A program made the translations under genes and the position numbers. Shown piece after piece: positions 1-8,182 of a DNA stretch of 64,000 nt. Location of the stretch: the NCBI RefSeq assembly GCF_012184415.1, contig NZ_VTOX01000001.1:62001-126000 (forward strand), in the 5' to 3' direction. The notes below the pieces were generated by a model. That model was given only the letters and a program-made list of their open reading frames with translations. It did not search any database and was not told the DNA's origin. Positions within the stretch are counted from its first letter, which is position 1. Every line of letters starts with the position of its first letter. The DNA is from Ramlibacter lithotrophicus. GTDB taxonomy: Bacteria > Pseudomonadota > Gammaproteobacteria > Burkholderiales > Burkholderiaceae_C.

Positions 1-46
1 CCTGATCGTCGTCGCGATCTGGCAGAAGAACCGGCGCCGGCCCTGA
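1..46 (+). CDS. 3' end of an unidentified gene (partial)
   Basis: An open frame enters the window and stops at a TGA at 44-46. The visible C-terminus reads LIVVAIWQKNRRRP: a short hydrophobic stretch followed by a basic tail. That pattern would suit the cytoplasmic end of a last membrane helix, but 14 residues are too few to identify the family. It converges on pssA with about 10 bases between the two stop codons. Confidence 0.4.
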   Translation, partial: LIVVAIWQKNRRRP

Positions 47-56
47 GCGGCCCGGA

Positions 57-683
57 TCACAGCTTGGGAATGCGCAGGGTCTTGCTGATCATGAGACTGC
101 CCGACAGCACGAACAGCAGCGCCAGCGGGTGGAACTCCCAGGGCCCGAGCTGCAGCGTGCCGCCCCACAGCGCATCGCCCAGGCGGTCCTGCCAGGCCGC
201 CAGGGCGAGCACCCCGGTGAGCACGACGCTGGTCGGGATCGGCGTCCCCTCGAAATAGGCGACCTTGTCGGCACCGGCGGACAGCGATTCGGCGGTGACG
301 TTGTAGCGCGCCAGCCGGCTGACACCGCAGCAGACGAAGTAGATCAGCGCCGCCGCGTCCCAGCCGCCCTGCATGCCGGCCGCGAAGCCGAGCGCCGCCG
401 GCGCCACGCCGAACGAGATCACGTCGGAAAGCGAGTCGAGTTCGCGTCCCAGGGCCGAATGCTGGTGGCGGGCCCGCGCGATCCGTCCGTCCAGAACGTC
501 GAAGGCGAAGGCCGCCGGCGCCAGCGCCGCGGCAGCCAGGAAGTGCGCGAGCTCACCGCTGGCCATGAACGCCATCGCGAGGAACACCGCGCCGACCCCG
601 CAGGCAGCGTTGCCCAGGGTGAAGAAGTCCGCGAGGTGAAAGCCTCGCAGCATGGAGAAATGGCGGGGGGCGGCGTCGTGCAT
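57..683 (-). CDS. pssA: CDP-diacylglycerol--serine O-phosphatidyltransferase
   Basis: Makes phosphatidylserine from CDP-diacylglycerol and L-serine in the inner membrane, the first committed step to phosphatidylethanolamine. The 208-residue product carries the complete CDP-alcohol phosphotransferase signature: D62, D65, G66, A69, R70, then G79, D83 and D87 with exactly the family spacing. Hydrophobic segments before and after fit a multi-helix membrane enzyme. The start is the ATG at 683; an in-frame ATG lies ten codons further in. It converges on the partial gene at the window edge and is transcribed away from the cytochrome-like lipoprotein. Type II PssA is about this size, so the gene looks intact. 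Confidence 0.88.
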   Translation of the reverse strand: MHDAAPRHFSMLRGFHLADFFTLGNAACGVGAVFLAMAFMASGELAHFLAAAALAPAAFAFDVLDGRIARARHQHSALGRELDSLSDVISFGVAPAALGFAAGMQGGWDAAALIYFVCCGVSRLARYNVTAESLSAGADKVAYFEGTPIPTSVVLTGVLALAAWQDRLGDALWGGTLQLGPWEFHPLALLFVLSGSLMISKTLRIPKL

Positions 684-857
684 GAGTTCACCTTAGACGC
701 GGCCATCGCCCCGTCCCGTCGGACCCTGGCCCCGTCGGGTGTCGGTGCGCGCCGACGCGCGGCGCGGCGGGATGGCCCTGCTGCGCCCAGGGGAAGCCGC
801 CGGCGCGCACGATCCGCCAACGCGTGTCCGGCACGCCGCCTTGGACCAGGAGGAAAC

Positions 858-1529
858 ATGCGCGCCATCGAACCAACCATGAAGGTCCTTCGCTGCGGCA
901 TGGCGGTGGCGGCGGCTGCGCTGGTACTGCTGCTGGCGTCCTGCGGCGGCGGGTCGGACGAGCCCTTGTCCGGGCCACAGCAGCGCGCGGCGCTGCGCGC
1001 GCCGCAGGTCCCCGACGCCACGACCCTGATGGACTGGGCCGAAGGCGAATACGGCGTCTACTTCCCCGGCCACCAGGACAACCGCGCCTTCGACGTCTAC
1101 GTGTACCGGGTGTACGACAACGGGAACTACGTCGGCGTCGCCGGCCAGGACGTGTACGTCTGGGGTCCGGTGTCCGGAAACAGCGCCGCGCCGGTGCGCG
1201 TTGGCGCGCTGGCGGACTTCGCGTGCCGGGTTTTCCCCGCCAGCTGCGCCCCGGCGGTGTCCGGCTTGCGGGGCCAGGCGCTCTATGCGGCGCCGCTGGG
1301 AAGCGCCGGTAATGCCTGCCGCGACTGCCACGGCGACCCGCCGGGCAACGGGATCGCCGCGATCCTCAACGCCGCCGGTCCACGGGACTCGCAGGGCGAA
1401 CCGGGCATCATCCGGGCGAAGATCAACAGCTACTTCCTCATGCAGCAGTTCGCCGGCGTGAGCGACACCGACCTGGCCGACATCGCCGCCTACGTCAACG
1501 CCGTGCGTTGGGGCAAGCCGCTGCAATGA
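858..1529 (+). CDS. mono-haem c-type cytochrome lipoprotein with unnamed N-terminal domain
   Basis: A 223-residue exported protein. Residues 12-28 form a signal peptide ending in a lipobox (LLAS then C29). Residues about 50-125 contain a domain with the pattern LMDWAE..Y..YFP.H....YVYR.Y.NG.Y.GVA..VYV.G.....RVG..ADFAC, which recurs in the lipoprotein at 32110-33807. The C-terminal part is a small cytochrome c: haem motif CRDCH at 154-158, M195 as possible axial ligand, and a final helix reading LADIAAYVNAVRW. The start at 858 is preceded by AGGAGG five bases upstream; a second ATG lies at 879. Its stop codon overlaps the next start (ATGA). Probably an electron carrier or sensor at the membrane; partner unknown. 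Confidence 0.72.
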   Translation: MRAIEPTMKVLRCGMAVAAAALVLLLASCGGGSDEPLSGPQQRAALRAPQVPDATTLMDWAEGEYGVYFPGHQDNRAFDVYVYRVYDNGNYVGVAGQDVYVWGPVSGNSAAPVRVGALADFACRVFPASCAPAVSGLRGQALYAAPLGSAGNACRDCHGDPPGNGIAAILNAAGPRDSQGEPGIIRAKINSYFLMQQFAGVSDTDLADIAAYVNAVRWGKPLQ

Positions 1530-1984
1530 GGGCGGCCGGGCGCCCTGGCTGGCGGCGCTACCTCTGGCCGGCGGCCTATTCGGCGATCGGCCTGGTGCTG
1601 GCCTGGATCGCGGTGGCTTGCGGCGGCTGGTGGCGCGTGCGCGCCGGCGCGCTCGAATGCGGTGGCGGGCGGCTGGCGGCGCTGGCGGCCCGGCTGCCGC
1701 GGCGGTACGCTTTCAGCGCGATCACGCTGGGCCACGTGATCCTGGGCCTCGACGGCCCGACGCTCGATGCCGTACGCCGGCACGAGCAGGTCCATGTATG
1801 GCAGTACGAGCGCTGGGGCCTCCTGTTCGGGCCGGCCTACCTTGCCTCCAGCCTGCTGCAATGGCTGCGCGGACGCCGTCCGTACCTGGACAACCGCTTC
1901 GAGCGGGAAGCGCGCGGCGAGGCCGGACGCCGCATCGACGCGACCCGGGGTCGGGAGCCGGGGCGGCAGGGGAACAGGCCTTAG
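1526..1984 (+). CDS. membrane-anchored protein with HExxH motif
   Basis: A 152-residue protein translationally coupled to the cytochrome lipoprotein through an ATGA overlap. One transmembrane segment is visible at about residues 12-32. Residues 86-90 read HEQVH, matching the HExxH zinc-metallopeptidase signature, followed by VWQYERWG and a second hydrophobic stretch (FGPAYLASSLLQW). No other metalloprotease landmark can be assigned, so peptidase activity is only a possibility. The C-terminal 30 residues are rich in Arg and Gly and look disordered. An upstream TTG at 1508 is also in frame, but the ATG at 1526 fits the coupling better. Confidence 0.6.
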   Translation: MRAAGRPGWRRYLWPAAYSAIGLVLAWIAVACGGWWRVRAGALECGGGRLAALAARLPRRYAFSAITLGHVILGLDGPTLDAVRRHEQVHVWQYERWGLLFGPAYLASSLLQWLRGRRPYLDNRFEREARGEAGRRIDATRGREPGRQGNRP

Positions 1985-1994
1985 CATCGGGTCC

Positions 1995-2330
1995 ATGGCG
2001 CCGCCGCGAAAGCGCGATCACTACCATGTCTACGTCGTCGAACTGGCCGACCAGGTGTGGAACTCGGCCCGCTTTCGCCAGGCGAATCCCGACTGGCAGC
2101 TCGGCAAGCCGTTCGTCTACGTCGGGATGACGGGACTCGATCCCGACCTGCGCTTCGACCGGCACAAGGCCGGCATCAAGGCCAATACCTTCGTGCGCGA
2201 CCACGGGTTGCGGCTGCTGCCGCAGCTGTACGAGCGGCACAACCCGCTGCCGTACGAGGCGGCCCGTACGCTCGAAGTGGAGCTGGCGATCGCGCTGCGC
2301 CGCGCGGGTTACGGCGTCTGGCAGGCGTGA
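1995..2330 (+). CDS. GIY-YIG-like small protein
   Basis: A 111-residue protein starting 10 bases after the preceding stop. VYVVEL at 12-17 and FVYVGMTG at 40-47 resemble the paired strands of the GIY-YIG fold. R53, H57 and Glu94/Glu96 in a helix (RTLEVELAIALRRAGYGV) fall where that nuclease superfamily carries its Arg/His and metal-binding Glu. The spacing between the first two strands is longer than usual because of an insert (residues 18-36). A structure-specific or degenerate nuclease is plausible but untested. It may be cotranscribed with the two upstream genes. Confidence 0.6.
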   Translation: MAPPRKRDHYHVYVVELADQVWNSARFRQANPDWQLGKPFVYVGMTGLDPDLRFDRHKAGIKANTFVRDHGLRLLPQLYERHNPLPYEAARTLEVELAIALRRAGYGVWQA

Positions 2331-2342
2331 GCGGCCGCGAGC

Positions 2343-3467
2343 CTATTGCCGGATCTTGCCGGCACCGGTGACGATCGACAGCTCGACGAAGCGCGAGCCG
2401 GAGTGCATGCCGGGCTTGAAGCCGACGACGTAGCCGCCCAGGTTGTAGCTGTCCATCGCGTCGAGCGCCGCCGTGATGCCTTCGCGCGAAGGCTTGCCTT
2501 TCTGGCGCCGCACCGCTTCGACGATGACCTTGCCGGCGATGAAGCCCTCCATCATCGAATAGCTCACCGGCACCTCGAGCTTGGCGGTCTTGGCCACGAG
2601 GTCGATGAACTCCTTGGTGAGCCGGTTGGAGATCTTGTACGGGCTGGGTGTCACCTGGGCGATCGCGACGCCGTGCATCTGCTCCTCCGAAAGCCGCTTC
2701 AGGAGCTGCTCCACGTCGGCGCCGGAGTGGGCGAACAGCTGCGCCTTGCCCCCGTCCGCGCGATAGCCTTCGATGAAGGCCGCCGCGGCGGCGCCGGTGG
2801 ACACCATGATGATCGCCTGCGGCTTGGCCTTGACCAGCGCCGCCACCGCGTCGTCGGCCTTGTTGCTGCCCACGGCGTAGCCGGCCTTCGCGACGATGGT
2901 GGCCTTGGCCTTGGCGGCGGCCTCGTCGGCCGCTGCGAGGAGCGCCGGGGCGCCCTTGTTTTCCTCGTAGAACAGGCCCAGCTGGGTGATGCCTATGGTC
3001 GCCAGGTGCTCGGTCAGCTTGTTGATCTCGTCGCGCAGCGTGGCGCGCACGCTGTAGAGGAGCGGGGACTCAGGCCGGATCTCGGCGACGCGGTAGCCGA
3101 CCAGCGCGATCCTGTCCTGTTCCAGGATGCGCGAGGCCACGAGGTCATTGATGTTGCGGGTGCCGAAATAGCCGGCGAGCACCAGCGGCTTCTGCTCGGC
3201 GAGCAACTGCTTCGTTGCCGCCACGGTGTCCTCGGGCCGGCCGCCGTCGTCCTTGCGCACCAGCGCGAAGGTATTGCCGTTGACGCCGCCTGCCGCATTG
3301 GCAGCCTGGAAGGCGAGCTCCATGCCGACGGCATAGGCACGGCCCTGCGTGGCCTCGAGCCCGGTCATGGGCGCGACCTGGCCGACGACGATCTGCCCCG
3401 CATGGGCGACGCCCGTCGCGACCGCCCCGGCCAGCATCATGCCGGCGACCCACTTCAGTGCTTTCAT
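2343..3467 (-). CDS. branched-chain amino acid-type ABC transporter substrate-binding protein
   Basis: A 374-residue periplasmic binding protein of the Leu/Ile/Val-binding (type I fold) class. The Sec signal peptide (MKALKWVAGMMLAGAV... cleaved after AHA) precedes the mature start GQIVVGQVAPMTG, a typical LivJ/K opening. ANAAGGVNGNTFALVRKDDGG, the next landmark, is also typical of the family. The ATG at 3467 was preferred over that at 3476 because GGAG lies nine bases upstream of it. No permease or ATPase gene is adjacent, so it is an orphan binding protein here. The ligand could be an amino acid, an amide or an aromatic acid; the sequence alone does not decide. Confidence 0.82.
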   Translation of the reverse strand: MKALKWVAGMMLAGAVATGVAHAGQIVVGQVAPMTGLEATQGRAYAVGMELAFQAANAAGGVNGNTFALVRKDDGGRPEDTVAATKQLLAEQKPLVLAGYFGTRNINDLVASRILEQDRIALVGYRVAEIRPESPLLYSVRATLRDEINKLTEHLATIGITQLGLFYEENKGAPALLAAADEAAAKAKATIVAKAGYAVGSNKADDAVAALVKAKPQAIIMVSTGAAAAAFIEGYRADGGKAQLFAHSGADVEQLLKRLSEEQMHGVAIAQVTPSPYKISNRLTKEFIDLVAKTAKLEVPVSYSMMEGFIAGKVIVEAVRRQKGKPSREGITAALDAMDSYNLGGYVVGFKPGMHSGSRFVELSIVTGAGKIRQ

Positions 3468-3589
3468 CCTGCGCATCTCCAGTCGCGCTGTTATACCCGA
3501 AGCTGAGCCGTGGACCGGGCCCGCGCGGTCGCGGAACTGTGGAAAAGCAACGGGGGGCGGCGGTGTTTCGCGGATGTCGCGCCCATCTC

Positions 3590-4879
3590 GTGTCCAATAC
3601 GCGCGTGGCCGCACCGCAATCCACCGCCGCCGACATCGAATCGCCTTACGCCTGGCTGCGGCTGGCGGTGTCGCTGGTGCTCATGACCATCGGCGGCTCC
3701 GGCATGTATTCAGTCACGGTGGTCCTGCCGCGGATCCAGTCCGATTTCGGCATAGCCCGCGCCGACGCGTCGCTGCCGTACACGCTGACGATGATCGGCT
3801 TCGGCTTGGGCGGCATCCTGATGGGACGGCTCGCCGACCGCTTCGGCGTGCTGGTGCCGGTCGCCATCGGCGCCCTGGGACTGGGCGGCGGGTTCATCGC
3901 GGCCGGGCTGGCACCGAACATCTGGCTGTTCGGCGCCGCGCAAGGGCTGATGATCGGCCTCGTCGGCACCTCGGCCACCTTCGCGCCGCTGGTTGCCGAC
4001 ACCGCCCAGTGGTTCGACCGCCGCAAGGGGATGGCCCTGGCCATCTGCATGAGCGGCAACTACGCCGCCGGCGCCGTGTGGCCGCCGGTGATGCAGTACT
4101 TCATCGACGCCGCCGGCTGGCGCCAGACCTACATCGGTATGGGCCTGTTCTGCCTGGCGGCCATCCTGCCGCTGGCATTCCTGCTGCGGCGCCGGCCGCC
4201 GCTGTATGCGGTGGCGCCGGTCGCGCCGGGCGCGGCCGGGCTCGCGCCGCCCGACGGCCTGCGGCCGATGGGGCTGCGGCCGATGACGGCGCTGCTGCTG
4301 CTGTCGATCGCCGGCGTGGCGTGCTGCGTCGCCATGTCGATGCCGCAGGTGCACATCGTCGCCTACTGCAGCGACCTCGGTATCGGCGCGGCCCGCGGCG
4401 CCGAGATGCTGTCGCTGATGCTCGGGCTGGGCGTGGTGAGCCGGCTCGCGTCCGGCTGGATCTCGGACCGCATCGGCGGCCTGCGCACCTTGCTGCTCGG
4501 GTCGGTGCTGCAGGGCACGGCGCTGCTGCTGTTCCTGCCGTTCCAGGGGCCGGTGTCCCTCTACGTCGTCGCGGGCCTCTTCGGGCTGTTCCAGGGCGGC
4601 ATCGTGCCGGCCTACGCGCTCATCGTGCGCGAGCATTTCTCGCCGCGCGAGGCCGGGGCCCGGGTCGGCACCGTGCTGATGGCGACGCTGCTGGGCATGG
4701 CCCTGGGCGGCTGGCTGTCCGGCGCCGTGTTCGACTGGACCGGCTCTTACCGGGCCGCGTTCATCAACGGCATCGGCTGGAACCTGCTGAACCTCGCCAT
4801 CGCGGGGTTCCTGCTGTACCGGGTCTCCTCGATGGCACGGGCGCGGCGGGCGGCAACGCTGCCGGTGCAGGTAACGTAA
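3590..4879 (+). CDS. major facilitator superfamily transporter
   Basis: A roughly 429-residue inner-membrane permease with twelve hydrophobic segments. The first cytoplasmic loop carries the MFS motif (MGRLADRFG), repeated in degenerate form in the second half (ASGWISDRIGG). The opening (SGMYSVTVVLPRIQSDFGIARADASLPY) resembles MFS carriers of organic anions and monocarboxylates; substrate unknown. No ATG fits: GTG codons at 3590 and 3605 are the candidates, neither with a strong ribosome binding site. It is divergent from the binding-protein gene (gap about 120 bases) and is followed 23 bases later by the membrane sensor. Confidence 0.78.
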   Translation: MSNTRVAAPQSTAADIESPYAWLRLAVSLVLMTIGGSGMYSVTVVLPRIQSDFGIARADASLPYTLTMIGFGLGGILMGRLADRFGVLVPVAIGALGLGGGFIAAGLAPNIWLFGAAQGLMIGLVGTSATFAPLVADTAQWFDRRKGMALAICMSGNYAAGAVWPPVMQYFIDAAGWRQTYIGMGLFCLAAILPLAFLLRRRPPLYAVAPVAPGAAGLAPPDGLRPMGLRPMTALLLLSIAGVACCVAMSMPQVHIVAYCSDLGIGAARGAEMLSLMLGLGVVSRLASGWISDRIGGLRTLLLGSVLQGTALLLFLPFQGPVSLYVVAGLFGLFQGGIVPAYALIVREHFSPREAGARVGTVLMATLLGMALGGWLSGAVFDWTGSYRAAFINGIGWNLLNLAIAGFLLYRVSSMARARRAATLPVQVT

Positions 4880-4902
4880 CGAATTGTTATAGTGGGCCTG
4901 CC

Positions 4903-6648
4903 ATGGCCCTTGTCGCCGCTCTGCGCCGCATCCTGGAATCGGCCGCCGCCGGGACCGGAGCGCCGGTGCCTCGCCGGGCGCGCAACTGGCTGCTGCTCAT
5001 GGGCTGCGTGCTCGCGCTGGCGTCCGGCGCCGGCGCCGCGGCGGACGGCGAGTTGACCATTGGCGAGGCTCAGCGCTACCCGCTCTCGCGGTCCTTGACC
5101 TTCCTCGAGGATCCGTCGGGCGAACTCACGCTCGACGAGGTGCTGGAACCCGCGGTGCAGGCACGTTTCGGCGCGGTGCCGCAGCGCGGTGATGGGGTCA
5201 ATTTCGGCTTCACGCGCTCGGCGATCTGGCTGCGTCTCGTGCTGCATGCCCCGCCGGAAACCCAGCCGGACTGGTTGCTGGAACTGGCGTACCCGCCGCT
5301 GGACAGCATCGAGCTGTACGCCCCCGACGGGCCGGGACTCGACCGCCAGGCAGGGGGCGACCTGCTGCCGTTCTCGGCGCGCGCGGTGCCGCATCGCAAC
5401 CACGTGTTGCGCGTCACCCTGCGACCGGGCGGGTCCACGACCTTGTACCTGCGGCTGCGCTCGCAAGGCGCGGTGGTCGCCGCCGCCACGTTGTGGCGCC
5501 CGACGGCGCTATGGCAGCACGACCAGGCCGTCTATGGCGTGCTCGGTTCCTACTTCGGGCTGCTGGTCGGCTTGTTGCTCTACAACTTGCTGCTGTACCT
5601 CTCGGTGCGCGACAGCGGCTACCTGATCTACGCCGCGTTCGCCGCGGCGTTGGGCGCCGGGCAGGCGGCCCTGAGCGGAATGGGCGCCCAGTTCCTGTGG
5701 CCGCAGTGGACCTGGCTGAACAGCGTGCTCCCGGCGGCGGCGTTCTCCGCGGCCGCCATCCTGGGCGTTCAGTTCGCCCGGCATTTCCTCTCCAGCGCGG
5801 CGCGCCTGCCGCGCACGGACCGGTTCCTGAGGCTGCAAGTGGCGGGTTGGACCGCAGCGCTGGTCGCCGCCGTGACCTTGCCTTATACGGCGACGGCCTG
5901 GCTGGTGACGGTGATGGCGATGCTGAGCGTCGGCACCGGCGTCGTGGTGGGCGTCGTCAGCATCCGGCGGCAGTTTGCCGGGGCGCGCCTGTTCTTCACG
6001 GCGTGGGCGGTCCTCCTGGCCGGCGTGCTGACCCTGGCCCTGCACAACGCGGGCGTCCTGCCGTCCAACCTCTTCACGGCGAATGCGCTGCTGATCGGCT
6101 CGGCCTTCGAGATGGTCCTGCTGTCGTTCGCCCTCGCCGACCGCATCAATGTCGCCCGCCGCTTCAAGGAAATGGCGCAGGCCCGCATCGCCGCGGAGCA
6201 TGCGCTGGTCGGTGCCCTGAGCCAGGCGCAGCAGCGCCTCACCAACACGCTGCACGAGCGCGAGGCCATGCTCAACAGCCTCGTCGAAGGCATCGTCCTC
6301 ACCGTTCCCGGCCGCATCGAATGGGTGAACCGGCGCTTCGCGCAGATGCTCGGTTATCCGGCGGAAGCGCTGGTCGGACAGTCGCCGCAGCAACTGGACG
6401 CCGACCACGACGGCTGGGAAGACTTCCGGCTCGCGGCCCGGGCGGCCATTGCCGCCACCGGCTCGTGCCGAGCCGAACGCCGGCTGCGCCGTGCCAGCGG
6501 CGAACTGTTCTGGGTCGAGATGAGCGGGACCTGCCTGCGCGGGCGCGACGCGGACGCAAGCGTCGTCTGGAGCGTCCGGGAAATTCCCGGCCGGCAGGCG
6601 GCGCCCGGCGAACAGCGGCACCGCGCCGCCGGCGCGGGATCGACTTGA
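4903..6648 (+). CDS. 7TMR-DISM membrane sensor ending in a PAS domain
   Basis: A 581-residue protein. After a signal/anchor segment (residues 28-47), residues about 50-200 match the periplasmic 7TMR-DISM extracellular domain (LTFLEDPSGELTLDEV, FGFTRSAIWLRL). Seven membrane spans follow (about 210-412), then a helical linker (AEHALVGALSQAQQRL) and a PAS domain (about 452-565: MLNSLVEGIVL...IEWVNRRFAQMLGYPAEALVGQ). Relatives continue into GGDEF, histidine kinase or phosphatase domains; this one stops within 20 residues of the PAS end, so no output domain is present. It probably senses a carbohydrate or other periplasmic ligand. A TATAGT-like -10 lies at about 4887-4893, close to the ATG. Confidence 0.8.
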   Translation: MALVAALRRILESAAAGTGAPVPRRARNWLLLMGCVLALASGAGAAADGELTIGEAQRYPLSRSLTFLEDPSGELTLDEVLEPAVQARFGAVPQRGDGVNFGFTRSAIWLRLVLHAPPETQPDWLLELAYPPLDSIELYAPDGPGLDRQAGGDLLPFSARAVPHRNHVLRVTLRPGGSTTLYLRLRSQGAVVAAATLWRPTALWQHDQAVYGVLGSYFGLLVGLLLYNLLLYLSVRDSGYLIYAAFAAALGAGQAALSGMGAQFLWPQWTWLNSVLPAAAFSAAAILGVQFARHFLSSAARLPRTDRFLRLQVAGWTAALVAAVTLPYTATAWLVTVMAMLSVGTGVVVGVVSIRRQFAGARLFFTAWAVLLAGVLTLALHNAGVLPSNLFTANALLIGSAFEMVLLSFALADRINVARRFKEMAQARIAAEHALVGALSQAQQRLTNTLHEREAMLNSLVEGIVLTVPGRIEWVNRRFAQMLGYPAEALVGQSPQQLDADHDGWEDFRLAARAAIAATGSCRAERRLRRASGELFWVEMSGTCLRGRDADASVVWSVREIPGRQAAPGEQRHRAAGAGST

Positions 6649-6772
6649 TCGAGCGCAAGGCGGCCACCGCCGGGGCCGCAAGGCCGGGTAAATGCGGGTA
6701 GTTGGACATTTCGAGGCGCCCATACTGGCCGGCCCGATTCACTCGCCATTCACTCGCGAAGGAGCCGCCATC

Positions 6773-8137
6773 ATGAGCCTGCAGACGAAGTACCTGCTCG
6801 ACGAAAGCCGGATGCCGAAGTTCTGGTACAACATCCAGGCCGACCTGCCCGCCCCCGCGCCCGCGGTGCTGCATCCGGGCACGCTGCAGCCCGTAGGCCC
6901 GGACGACCTGGCGCCCCTGTTCCCGATGGAACTGATCGGCCAGGAGGTGAGCACGGAGCGCGAAATCGAGATCCCGCAGCCCGTGCGCGACGTGTACCGG
7001 GCCTGGCGTCCGGCGCCGCTGTACCGCGCCCACCGCCTGGAACGCGCGCTGGGCACGCCGGCGAAGATCTTCTACAAGTACGAAGGCGTGAGCCCGGCCG
7101 GCAGCCACAAGCCCAACACGGCCGTCGCGCAGGCCTTCTACAACCAGAAGGCCGGCGTGAAGCGCCTGGTGACCGAGACCGGCGCCGGCCAGTGGGGGAC
7201 GGCGCTGTCCTATGCCGGCGCGCTGTTCGGGCTGCAGGTGGAAATCTTCCAGGTCCGCGTGTCCTACGACCAGAAGCCGTATCGCCGCGCCGTGATGGAA
7301 ACCTATGGCGCGCGCTGCGTGGCGTCGCCTTCGCGCGAGACCGCCTTCGGCCGGTCGGTGCTGGAGAAGACGCCGGACCATCCGGGAAGCCTGGGAATCG
7401 CGATCTCCGAGGCCGTCGAACTGGCCGTGCAGCGCGAAGACACGAAGTACGCGCTGGGGTCGGTGCTCAATCACGTGCTGCTGCACCAGACCATCATCGG
7501 GCTGGAGGCCATGGAGCAGTTGCAGATGGCGGACGAATGGCCGGACGTGGTGGTGGGCTGCACCGGCGGCGGCTCCAATTTCGCCGGCATCGCGTTCCCA
7601 TTCATCGGCCACGGCCTGCGCGGCGGCGCCAAGCCGCGCATCGTGGCGGTGGAGCCCGCCGCCTGTCCCTCGCTCACGCGCGGCAAGTACGCCTACGACT
7701 TCGGCGATACCGGCCGCATGACGCCGCTGACCAAGATGCACACCCTGGGCAGCCAGTTCACGCCGCCGGGCTTCCATGCCGGCGGGCTGCGCTACCACGG
7801 CATGGCGCCGCTGGTGTCCCACTGCAGGCAACTCGGCCTGCTCGAAGCAGTGGCCTACAACCAGGTCGAGTGCTTCGAGGCTGGCGTGCTGTTCGCGCGC
7901 AATGAAGGCATCGTGCCCGCGCCCGAGGCGAACCACGCCGTCAAGGGGGCCATCGTCGAGGCGCTGCGCTGCAAGCGGGAGGGCAGGGCCGAAACCATCC
8001 TGTTCAACCTGTGCGGCCACGGGCACTTCGACATGAGCGCCTACCAGAAGTACTTTGCCGGCGAACTGACCGACGAGCACTACGACGAGAAGGAACTCGC
8101 GATGGCCTTGGCCGGCCTCCCGAGCGTGCCCGCCTGA
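6773..8137 (+). CDS. trpB2: TrpB2-type tryptophan synthase beta-like PLP enzyme
   Basis: A 454-residue PLP enzyme of the TrpB2 branch. The Schiff-base lysine is K113 in GSHKPNTA, followed by the TETGAGQWG motif and the phosphate-binding loop GCTGGGSNFAG. The length and N-terminal extension (DESRMPKFWYN) mark TrpB2 rather than TrpB1. TrpB2 proteins catalyse the indole plus L-serine reaction, or act on related substrates, without a matched TrpA; no trpA is nearby. The ATG at 6773 has AAGGAG nine bases upstream. It lies 46 bases from the convergent serB. Its serine-using chemistry next to phosphoserine phosphatase may be coincidental. Confidence 0.85.
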   Translation: MSLQTKYLLDESRMPKFWYNIQADLPAPAPAVLHPGTLQPVGPDDLAPLFPMELIGQEVSTEREIEIPQPVRDVYRAWRPAPLYRAHRLERALGTPAKIFYKYEGVSPAGSHKPNTAVAQAFYNQKAGVKRLVTETGAGQWGTALSYAGALFGLQVEIFQVRVSYDQKPYRRAVMETYGARCVASPSRETAFGRSVLEKTPDHPGSLGIAISEAVELAVQREDTKYALGSVLNHVLLHQTIIGLEAMEQLQMADEWPDVVVGCTGGGSNFAGIAFPFIGHGLRGGAKPRIVAVEPAACPSLTRGKYAYDFGDTGRMTPLTKMHTLGSQFTPPGFHAGGLRYHGMAPLVSHCRQLGLLEAVAYNQVECFEAGVLFARNEGIVPAPEANHAVKGAIVEALRCKREGRAETILFNLCGHGHFDMSAYQKYFAGELTDEHYDEKELAMALAGLPSVPA

Positions 8138-8182
8138 GGCACGGCCCGGCGGGATCCCGCCGCGCGGACAAGGCGGGCCCTG

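Noticed and set aside
129-857. Upstream extension of the cytochrome lipoprotein frame
   Set aside because: It runs antisense to pssA, and a strong ribosome binding site plus lipoprotein signal place the start at 858.
6649-6772. Continuation of the 7TMR-DISM protein into an output domain by frameshift
   Set aside because: The other frame that reads LIERKAA closes at 6701, leaving no room for an output domain; kept only as a remark.
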